In this document: piece by piece, positions 1 through 7,983 of the stretch
How the letters are laid out: the number at the start of each line of letters is the position of its first letter
Position numbering within the stretch: the first letter of the stretch is position 1
Assembly (NCBI GenBank): GCA_013416795.1
Contig: RQSC01000001.1
Coordinates: forward strand, 1,821-14,030
Direction of reading: 5' to 3'
Length of the DNA stretch: 12,210 bases
Origin: Prasinococcaceae sp. CCMP 1430
Taxonomy: Eukaryota > Prasinodermophyta > Palmophyllophyceae > Prasinococcales > Prasinococcaceae
Position numbers and translations under genes: made by a program
The notes under the pieces: generated by a model
What the model was told of the DNA's origin: nothing
Databases searched by the model: none
The model's input: the letters and a program-made list of their open reading frames with translations, nothing else

Positions 1-3000
1 CGCACGCCGCCGTCGCGTCCAACGCACCCCCCGGCGCCGCAGCGGGCTCGCCGGCGGCAGACTCGCGCGCGAGCGCGGCGGCGAGCGCGCGGGTGCACAG
101 CGCCTGGACGAGCGCCTCCTCCGCGTGTCGGTTGTCCACCTCGCGGTCGAACAGCCGAGACGAAGCGCACGCCTGCAAGTCGCCCTCGCCGCCCGCGCCA
201 TCCGCGCCGCCCTCGCCCTTGAGGGCGGCCACCACGAACGCGAGCGTCGACGGCTCCGCGCAGCCGCCCACGGCGCCGTCGGGAGCCATCGCCACGCGCA
301 GGGCCTCGTCGGACTGCGAGCGCGCGTGGACGCGCGCACCGGAGCGGGCAACGGCGCCATGGCCGCCGGCGCCGTCGCCGCCGCCGCCGCGCACGCCGAG
401 CGCCCCCATCACCGCGCGCGAGGCCGCCTCGCGAACGTCGGGGTCCTCGTCCTCGAGCGCGCGCACACTCACCAGCCACGTCGCCTCCCTCGCCGCGCTC
501 GCCGCGCTCGCCCCTGCCCCCTCCCTCGCCTCCCTCGCCGCGCTGAGCAGCCCCGCGAGGCCGATCGCCTCCGCCGCCGCGAGCCTTTCGGGATCCGTGC
601 GCGTGGGCTCCGAGGAGCGTCGAAGGATGGCGGGCCACGCGGCGAGCGCCTCGGCACGCTGCGCGCACCCGGCGGGCGCCGCCGCGAGCGCCGCGGCGAA
701 GCACGTGAGGGCCGCGTTGCGAACGCGCTCGTGCGGCGAGCCGGTCGCGAGGGCCATGGCTACCGGCAGGGCGCGCGCGGCCACCTCGGCGCGCGCGCGA
801 GCCTCCGTGTCGCCCTGATGGTCGCCCTGCTTGTCGCCCGCCTGCCCCTCTGAGCCGTGGCCCACCAGCCACCTCTGCACGATGACGAGCGCGCGGCGGC
901 TGCACTGATGCCACGGCTCGCCGGCCAGCCCGTCGACGAGGCCCGCGCAAAGCTCGTGCCATCGCGCCCCGCAGAGGTCGCGCCCGTGCGCCCGCGCCAG
1001 CAGCTTTCGCGCGCTCGCGCGCGCGTCGTGGGAGCGCGCGGACGCAGCGCACGCACAGAGGTCCGCGGAGGCGGCCTCGTCCCCCGAACGGAGCGCGGCC
1101 CACGCCAGCGCGGCGGCCGCCTCGCGCTGGTACACTGCGTCGCCGCCGACAGCGCGCTCGACGCCGGGGGCGCGCACGGCCGCCGAAGCGGCGCTTGCGA
1201 CCACCCGGAGCGCCCTCGCCGCAACGCGCGGCCCCTCGCCGCCCGGGCCATCGCCCTCGGCAGCGGCGCGCGCCATCCTCAGGGCGGCGCGCGCTGCGAC
1301 CATCCAGCTCGCACCGGCCCAGCCGCTGATGGGCAGCGACGGCTCGGCGACCCAAGCGCAGGCCTCCAGCCCGTCCCACACGACGCGGGCGAGCGCCACG
1401 CGCGATGCCGAGGCCTGCGTCGCCCCGAGCCGCTGGTGCTGGTGCTGGTGCTGGTGCTGGTGCTGGTGCCGCTGCGAAAGATCACCTGCACCTGCTGCCT
1501 GCACCTCCTGGAGCGCCTCGACGAGGCTCGTGAGCTGAAGCAGCGCGCCGTGCACGCTGTTCGCTGGCACCGCGCGCCTGCGCCCTGGCGCCGACGCGGT
1601 CGCAAGCCACGCGGCGACGCGCTCGACCGCGCGGGGCAGCTCGCCGCCCGGCAGCAGCGGCGGCAGCGCGCGCGCGGCGAGCTGGCGCACTCGCGCGTCC
1701 CGGCACACGCACAGGCGCGCGACGAGGGGCGCGAGGCGTGCGGGCGACAGCTCGTTGTTCGCGTGCTCGCCCAGGCCCGACGCGCGCAGGCGCGTGAGCA
1801 GCATCAGGCACGGCCCGAGCGCGGGATGGATGGCACCGGTGGGCGCGGGCAGCGCGTGGGCGTTCGCCTCGCGCGACGCGCGCGACGTGGCGTCGACGGC
1901 GTCCGCCAGCTGCGCGCGCATGGCCGCGTGCAGGGGCGCGTGGCGCTGGAAGAACTCGAATCCGGTGAGGGCCGCCTTGGCGCTGCGGGCGGGCGGCGCG
2001 CCCTCGGCCGCGTGCACGTTCGCGAAGCCCACCATTCGGCGCGTGAGGAGCGCGAAGCACATACCCGCCGCGTTGCGGACCGCCCAGTGGCCGCTCGAGA
2101 ACGCGCCGAGCGCCGCCGCGGCAACGCGGGCGCAGCCGCCCGAGGCATCGACGGACAGCGTGCTGTCCTGGTATAGCACGCGCAGCACATTGAAGGCGTG
2201 GACGCGCGGCACCGCCGCCGCGTCCGCGCCGCCGCCGGTGTCCGTGGCACCGACCTCGGGCGCTTCGACCAGCGCGAGCAGCCCGTCACTCGCGAATGGC
2301 AGCAGCACCTTCGGCGCGCTCTCGGGCTCGGCGTGCATGAGCGCCATGAACGCGTGCGGGAGGCCCGCCGAGCGCCGCACCACATCGTCCATGGATTGCC
2401 CAGGTCGCGAGACGGCGCCGAGCAGCCGCTCCAGCCACGCGCGCGGCAGGCGAGCATGGGATGCGTCGGGCGAGCGCAGCATGCGCGCGCACAGCGCCTT
2501 GAAGCCAACGCCCGTCTTCTCCACCGCCCCGTTGTGCTTGACCGTCATGAGCGTGGTCATAAAGTGCTCGCCCAGCGACTCTAGCTGGCGCATGCTCAGG
2601 AGACCCGCGCCATGGTCGTCGGTGGACACGCCGTCCCGCACGCCATCGGACGCATCGATGGGTACCTCCATGGCCAGCGCCCCGAGCATGAGACTGACCT
2701 CTTTCATGGTGAGCCAGCACGCGACCATCATCACCTGGGGCGCGGACGCAAGGAGGGCGTCCCGAGATGCACGCGGGTCGCTCCGGTCGTTCTGCGGCTG
2801 CTGCCGCCGCAGGGTCGGCGGCCGTGCGGCGCCCGCAGCAGCAGCGCGGCTGCCGGCGAGCAGCGCCGCATCGAGTGCCGCATCGACATCCATCGCACCC
2901 GAATCGGCCTCGTCTGCCATGCCAATGGCCTCGAATCCAATGATGTTCGAGCAAACCGTGTCGCGTGCGAGCTCCGCGGCGGCGCCTGCGGTGGCAAGCG

Positions 3001-6000
3001 CTCGCTGGAGCACCAGGCGCAACCGCGGCACGCGTGCCTGCAGAGCAGCGCTGCGCCAGTCGAGCTCGCCGAACATGTATCGCAACGCCAGCAAAGGGCC
3101 GTGCAGGAGGGAGCGCCCCGCGGCAGCCCGCACGTCCGCACGCGCGAGCTCAAGCTCATGCTCACAAAACGACACGAGGCCCTCCACATGCAAACACACG
3201 GCATTGGCGACGCACGCGCGTCCATCATCGCCGACCACTCCTGGAGCGGTCACCATCGGCGTCGGATGCATTCGCATGTTCCAGCCGAGCACCGCGACGT
3301 ACTTGTACGCGAGCAGCGTGCACAGCAAGGCGCCCGCATCGCTCTCCCGCACGCGCGGGGACATGAGCAGCGAGCGCGCCCAAGCAAGAAGCGCGGTCAC
3401 CCGAGCAGGCGAATCAAAGCCGGGCAAAGGGCACGGCAGCCGCTGCAGCGCAGCGGCCGCGCGCTCGCGCAGCCTGTCCCAGCTGTCAACCACAGCTGAC
3501 AGCAGCATGGACACGAACGTCGCGTCGAGGGCAACGCCGCCGTCGTCAGGGCTGTCGTCGCCGCCATCGCCAGCGCGCCACGGAGAGAGGACGATCGCCA
3601 CAGGCGAATCTGCATTCGCGAGACTGCGCGCCCCGTTCGGCGCAACGCTTGCAGCTGAGGCGTGGCCGGCGTTGCTGCTCGTTGCGCTGTTCGCGCTGCC
3701 GCCATTGCTGCTGGCGCCCGCACCGTTGATCCTGTGGCTACCACCTCTCCCGCCGTTGCCCGTGACGGCGGCGCGCTGCCGCCTTGGCGCCCCAGCGCAC
3801 ACCAATGCGGGACCGAGCCCTGCGTCAACGGCTGTGCACGCGGCATCTGCCGCATCGACTCCCCCTGCATTCGGTGGTGCGGGCCATACCTCGAGCATGG
3901 CCAGCAGCATCTCCAACGCGAGGTGCCTGCGCTCGAAAGGCGCGCAGGGGTACGTGCTGCACATGAAAAGCCTCGCCATCCAGCGCAGGAAGTCGCTGCA
4001 TCGTGCGAGCGTCACATCCGTGTCCTCCTCCGGCCCGACGTGCTGCACGCGCGCATTGCAACGCCCACCTTTCTGCATTTTCCCAGAGGCCCTCTTGCGC
4101 GAGCGGACCGCGCCCTCGCGCGTCTCTGCCGTCGCTGTGCGCGCAACAGAGTCGCGCATCCGCCACATGAAGCGCCGCAGTGCGGCGACCAAGCGCGTGC
4201 GAAAGCTGCCGGTGCCAGCCCGCATGTTGAGCGGTATCGCGCAGCGTAGCAGCGCGAGCTCACCCTCGCTGGGGAGTGCGGTTGAACGCTCCGACACGCA
4301 TACGAGCTCCAGCATGTCTGCACGCACGCCGTCGCTCTCGTGTGCCACCGCCGCGCGCAGAACCCAGAAGGGGATGCGCAGGACCACCGAGTCCGCCACA
4401 ACGCTGCGCAGGTCGGGAGAGAGCATGCCGCACCTGCGCGAGGCGCACAGGATAGCCACGAGAGCGGGCACGAAGTCGAAGCCTGTGGATTGCGGCCTGA
4501 GGGTCGGGACGGTGGGCGCGCCGCCCTGTGCGGCGCATTCGTCGCCGGTCGATGCCCCAGCGCTTGCGTGGCGCCCATCGGTCTGGTCGTCTGCGCCACG
4601 CGTGTCTATGCCGCTGCTATGCAACACTCTCCTCGCCACCTCGAGCAAGATTCTTGGCTCCAGGCGAGCGACGGGGGGAAGCACGTACGTAGCCACGTTC
4701 TTGCGGAGCGCTCCCCCCCCGCGCTCACTCAGCAGCGCGCCCACGATGGGGTGGATCAGCGCCTCAGCCCACGACAGAGTAGGGAGCACCGCGCCCCCCT
4801 CTCCAATCGCATCGGCGTCTGCATCTGCGTCCTTTCGCATGCTGTCGGCGAGCTCCACCAGGAAGTGTGCGGCCGCAGCTGCAGCTGTGTCCTCGACGAG
4901 CGCACCCAGCGTGCTCGTCACCAACGGCGGGTCGATGCGCAGGAGCGCCCGTGCCCCGAGCAACGGCACCAGCGCGCTCAGAGGGGCGTACCGACCCTTG
5001 CGCTGTGCGCCCGCAGCGCAGAGTTCGCGCGCGGCGCTCTCCAGAAAATTGCGCAGGCCGCCCGTCGCGGCTCCGCCCGCCGCATCGTGCGCTCGCTTCG
5101 CGGCTACCAGGTTTGCAAATGTGGCGTGCGCCTGACGCATCGTCTGCGAGAGCGGGTCCTCCCAGTTTGCCCACACCGCACGCAGCACGCTCGCCTCAAG
5201 TTCGGCGGGAAGAAGAGTGCTCAAGCGTGCGCTCGCGTGCTTCGCCTCCCCATTCGCCTGTGCTGGCATCGAAGTCGCCGCCACAGCTTCGCCGTTCGAC
5301 TCGGCCCGAAGGTCGCTCGCGCCCGGCGCATCCACGGCATCTGCGACTTCGGCGTCGGACGAATCCACCGCCGCGCGCACCACGGCGGCCTCAGCGAGCC
5401 TCGCGAGGCGCTGCATGGAGGCTGCCACGGCGGACATCGCGTGAAAGTTCACGTGCGCGTCGCCGGCGGCGCCAACACGCACGAGCGAGGCGCGCAGAGC
5501 GACGCACCAAAGGACGGGCGCCGATCGCAAGCCCCTCGGAGCGTCGTAGGCGACCTCAGCCGCGAGCGCCGCGTCGGGAAGAATCGTGACGGCGCCGCGC
5601 AGGAAGCACAGCGCACCGAATGGGGAGAAGCTGCGCGCGGCCTCGTCGATCGACCCCTGCGGCAAGGCGGCCTCAGCGGGCAGGGGAGCCGAGGCGCCGT
5701 CGGCGCACGCGCGCGCCAGTGACGCCACGCCGCCGCCTTCGCCCGCTCGGCCGTCGCCTCCGCCGCCGCTCGTGGCTGGCGTCGACGCAGCCACGGCGGC
5801 ACACACGCGCAGGCCGAGCGCGGTGTCGTCAAGCGAAGTGGCGCCGCCGACGCCAGAGTCCTCGCGCGCCGGACCACTGCAGGGCGGGGCGTCCGTGCCA
5901 CTCGCGGCGGCGACGCCTAGACGGCACGCCGCGACCATTGCCACGCCAGCGGCGTGGTGCGCCTCGCGCGTGACGCAAGCCGCGTCGCTCTGCAGCACGT

Positions 6001-6652
6001 TGCACAAGCTGCTGACGATCTCCCTGCCGCTGGCGTTGAGCCGGGGCGGCGCCACGCCCTGCGGCGCGTCGAGGAAGGCCCTCGCGTTTCGCTGCAACAG
6101 CGGGACCGCGTTCTGCAGGGCGGCCTCGCACATCTCCGCGTCGCCGGCCGTCGACGAGCCGGCGGCGGCCCGCCTGAGCGTCCCACGAGCGATGCGCACC
6201 ATCGCACACACGGCAGCACCGGCGCACTCGCGCAGCGCGGCGTCGGCCATCGCCCCTGCCGTGCGCTCGCCGAGGCTGCCCACGCAGTGCACCAGCTCGG
6301 CGGCCGTCGCCGGCGAGGACACGCCTCCACGCTCGAGGGCATCCGTCCCCGCCTGCACGCCCGCGGCGAGCTCCAATGCTGCGGCCGCGCGGCACGGTTC
6401 GGGCATCGCGCTTGCCACCCTGATGCACTCGCGGTGGAGCGGCCGGCTCTCCGGGACGAGCATGAGCGCGCCGCAGAGGCGCGCACACTCGAGCGCGGCC
6501 GCGCCGCCGGCCTCGCCCTCCCCGCCGGCCCGGAGCGCCTCGCCTGCCACCCGCAGCGCACCCACCTGTTCGGCGCACGTCGGCATTTCCGCGATGGCCA
6601 CCAGCGCCTCCGCCGCGCGCATGGCGGCCTGCGCGCGCTGCTCCCCCTCGCC
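1..6652 (-). CDS. THADA: THADA/Trm732-like tRNA 2'-O-methylation cofactor (DUF2428 family), partial
   Basis: THADA/Trm732 proteins are large alpha-helical-repeat scaffolds that bind the Trm7/FTSJ1 methyltransferase and direct 2'-O-methylation of tRNA position 32. The minus frame is open for all 2217 codons, with no stop and no intron. Counting from the codon at 6652, recognisable family blocks come in the family's order: VWANWEDPL near 5165; the KGRYAPLSALVPLLGA block near 4985; FLRWMARLF then YPCAPFERRHLALEMLL at about residues 885-910; DSWDRLRERA at about 1056; the DUF2428 hallmark VACWLTMKEVSLMLG at about 1310-1324; RRSAGLP at about 1426; WAVRN at about 1523; NSVHGALLQL near 1560; and EDEDPDVREAA near 450. 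Human THADA has about 1950 residues, so most of the protein is here. The stop lies beyond position 1. The true start is unknown: the first in-frame ATG is at 6622, but helical-repeat-like sequence already precedes it up to the N. Acidic, Ala/Gly-rich inserts lengthen the protein. Identification is firm; the ends are not. Confidence 0.92.
481..544. repeat. 19-bp direct repeat with 45-bp period within THADA
   Basis: The same 19 bases, starting TCGCCTCCCTCGCC, occur at 481-499 and 526-544. The 45-base offset is exactly 15 codons, and the spacer is itself built of similar CTCGCC units. In the THADA frame it gives an Ala/Arg/Glu-rich helical stretch just before the EDEDPDVREAA motif. It looks like local slippage in a GC-rich coding sequence and not a mobile or regulatory element. 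Confidence 0.8.
1433..1468 (-). repeat. (CTGGTG)6 hexanucleotide microsatellite, encodes (His-Gln)6
   Basis: Six perfect tandem copies of CTGGTG lie inside the THADA frame. Read on the minus strand in the THADA frame they give alternating His-Gln codons (CAC CAG) six times, flanked by Arg on both sides. The tract falls at about residues 1729-1740, in the weakly conserved stretch after the NSVHGALLQL block, so it is probably a surface loop. The six-base unit keeps the reading frame when copy number changes. Confidence 0.95.
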
Positions 6653-6653
6653 N
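6653..6653. other. Ambiguous base (N), probable collapsed assembly gap
   Basis: This is the only undetermined base in the window. To its left the THADA minus frame is open. To its right a 2OG-Fe(II) oxygenase half-domain is open on the same strand but in a different frame, and its last readable codon includes this N. Neither gene has a plausible natural end here. The simplest reading is that an unknown length of sequence is missing or that two contigs were joined. Confidence 0.7.
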
Positions 6654-6884
6654 GTCGTGGCTATCGATGAACAGCGGCCATCCGGGATCGTCGTCGGGGT
6701 AGCCCAGCGTGACAGTCACACTGTACTGGGCCGCGGGGCGGTCCGAGTGCAGCTTGAGGTCAGTACCCTTGAGGTAGACGCGTCCCGCGCTGTACGCGTG
6801 CACCAGTTTCTTGCCGCACCACTCTTCGACCTTCGGGCGCACGTATTCCGCAAGGCTCTCGCTGAAGGGGTTGGAGTAGAACAT
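6653..6884 (-). CDS. 2-oxoglutarate/Fe(II)-dependent oxygenase (prolyl-4-hydroxylase-like), truncated fragment
   Basis: These enzymes use a His-X-Asp...His iron site and 2-oxoglutarate to hydroxylate protein or small-molecule substrates. From the ATG at 6884, 77 residues can be read. They include a Y-S-x-x-R-V-Y strand (residues 31-37), a K-G-x-x-L-x-x-H-S-D-R block holding the first two iron ligands H46 and D48 (about 6741-6749), then YSVTVTLGY and the strand WPLFI (69-73). This order is typical of the P4H-like double-stranded beta-helix fold. The distal iron-binding His and the Arg/Lys that holds 2-oxoglutarate are missing, because the frame stops at the N at 6653 and no continuation is found in any frame beyond it. 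The start is uncertain. The same frame stays open upstream of 6884 through an IRTAF stretch and past a possible splice acceptor (CAG ending at 6901), but that overlaps the first codons of the plus-strand reductase. Substrate unknown. Confidence 0.75.
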
Positions 6885-7831
6885 GAATGCCGTCCGGATG
6901 CTGACGCCGGACGGCGGCGGCAGGGCGGTGCGGGTCGCGCTGAGCGTCGCTGGCGGCGGCGCGCGCCTGCGCTTTGCGCCGGGGCAGTGGGTCGACCTCG
7001 TCGCGCCAGGCGCGCCCGAAGGCAGCGTCGGCGGCTACACCATTGCATCCACGCCCGCAGAGCTCGCGCGGACGGGAACGCTCGAGGTGCTCGTGCGGCG
7101 CTCGGCGCACCCGATGGCGTCGTGGATCAACGATTCGATGGCAGTAGGCGATGACGTGGCGCTGCGCGTCGGCGGCGCGATGGTGCTCACCGAGGCGCAC
7201 GCGCGCAAAGGTGCGTGAGCGAGCACGTGGGTGTGCTCGCACGCGTGCGTGCGAGCACAGGCGCGCCAGCGCCAAGGAGATCACGCCCACTGACGAGACA
7301 ACGATCCCGTCCAATCCCACTGTAGGCATTCTCGCCGTCGCGGGCGGCATCGGAATATCGCCCATCGCCGCGATGCTCGCCAACGCAGCCGAGTGCGCTA
7401 CTACGACTGCCGCAGGCGGCGACCAAGCTCTTCCGCGCGCCCCGGCGCCCGCACTCACGCTTCTGTATTCATGCCGCCGCGCGGCGGACTTCGCGCTCGT
7501 CGACAGACTGGAAAATGCCGCCGAGGCCGCCGAGGCCGCCGGCGGACGCCTGCGACTCGTCGCGCACGTCACTGGCGACCGAGGCGGTGACGGTGGCGAG
7601 CCCTCTCTCTCGAGGCGATGGGAGGTCCGCAGCGGCAGGGTGACGCCGCAGGCACTCCAAGAGGCGTTCGATGAGCTCGCGGCGCGGCTGCAAAGGCGCG
7701 GGAACACGACCGAGGGGGAGGGTCCCACGACCGTAGCGTGCGGACCGCCGGCTGCCACAGACGCCTGGGCGCGCGCGCTTGCCGAGCTGCGCCCAACGCC
7801 AACTGCCGTGCTCACCGAGCGGTGGTGGTGA
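6883..7831 (+). CDS. OXNAD1: OXNAD1-like FAD/NAD(P)-binding oxidoreductase, two exons
   Basis: This is a ferredoxin-reductase-type flavoprotein. Coding exons are 6883-7210 and 7326-7831, giving 277 residues. The N-terminal FAD-binding barrel shows FAPGQWVDL (about 31-39), the flavin-contact motif GGYTIASTP (50-58) and a strand ending ALRVGG (93-98). Splicing creates codon 110 (Gly) and restores the nucleotide-binding loop GILAVAGGIGISP (110-122). A late ACGPP motif (247-251) is the usual C-terminal NAD(P) contact. The Gly in place of the Arg of the common RxYS flavin motif, and the spacing to HPMASWI, resemble OXNAD1, a mitochondrial-type protein of unclear substrate. An in-frame TAG at 6877-6879 precedes the ATG; a second Met at 6898 is another possible start. 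If 6883 is correct there is no obvious targeting peptide, but an upstream exon spliced at the AG at 6878-6879 is possible. It is convergent with the ABC transporter. Family is confident, exact orthology less so. Confidence 0.85.
7211..7325 (+). other. Spliceosomal intron of the OXNAD1-like gene (phase 1, 115 nt)
   Basis: The donor is AAAG|GTGCGTGAGC and the acceptor is CCACTGTAG|GC. Exon 1 leaves one base (G), which with the first two bases of exon 2 makes a Gly codon. The join puts the FAD-domain strand directly into the ILAVAGGIGISP nucleotide-binding loop. Without splicing, the frame stops at 7216-7218 and the whole NAD(P) domain is lost. Of the AGs downstream of the donor up to 7325, only the one at 7324-7325 restores the frame. 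Confidence 0.88.
7219..7258. repeat. Inverted repeat forming alternative hairpins inside the intron
   Basis: GCGAGCAC occurs at 7219-7226 and again at 7251-7258, with its exact reverse complement GTGCTCGC at 7233-7240 between them. The central arm can pair with either flank: an 8-bp stem with a 6-nt loop on the left, or a 10-nt loop on the right. The left arm begins 8 nt after the 5' splice site. The pairing is seen directly; any effect on splicing is inference. Confidence 0.8.
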
Positions 7832-7983
7832 GCCGCGGCGACGCTCTCGACCACACTTGCGCTGTTGTACCATGTATATGTATTTATCTGTGTCAATAGA
7901 CGATGTGCGGGCCTGCGCTGGACTCGGCCTGCCCGGCAGACACCTGCTATGGGCGCAGCTCCTGCTCGACCGCCGCGCGCTCG
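7832..7983. other. Shared 3' intergenic spacer of two convergent genes, with AT-rich patch
   Basis: This 152-bp spacer separates the reductase stop (TGA, 7829-7831) from the transporter stop (TGA on the minus strand, 7984-7986). Most of it is GC-rich, but about 7865-7900 is clearly AT-rich, containing GTATATGTATTTATC on plus and GATAAATACATATAC on minus. A patch like this between two 3' ends is a reasonable place for cleavage and polyadenylation signals for both transcripts. No exact AATAAA is present (minus strand has ATAAAT), so the role is inferred from position. Confidence 0.5.

Noticed and set aside
857-2176. Plus-strand frame with a Leu-Val repeat (440 codons)
   Set aside because: The repetitive Leu-Val stretch is just the complement of the (CTGGTG)6 tract coding His-Gln in THADA. 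The rest is Arg/Ala-rich shadow translation.
1755-5135. Plus-strand open frame of 1126 codons opposite THADA
   Set aside because: It lies antisense to a frame with clear THADA motifs throughout. Its translation is Ala/Ser/Arg-rich with no recognisable domain. Long antisense frames are expected when a GC-rich coding strand rarely produces stop codons in the complementary frame.
6622-6884. A genuine oxygenase-THADA fusion protein
   Set aside because: The two frames differ by one base at the N, the oxygenase lacks its second half, and no THADA relative is known to me with such an N-terminal domain. An assembly gap is simpler.
6760-7896. Minus-strand 378-codon frame across the reductase gene
   Set aside because: It crosses both reductase exons and the intron in antisense, shows no family motif, and its Arg/Ala/Ser content matches the other shadows. 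The plus-strand exons have clear flavoprotein motifs.
7865-7905. Small plus-strand ORF starting at ATG near 7872 in the AT-rich spacer
   Set aside because: It would run antisense into the terminal exon of the transporter, with no motif; the spacer position fits a 3' end region better.
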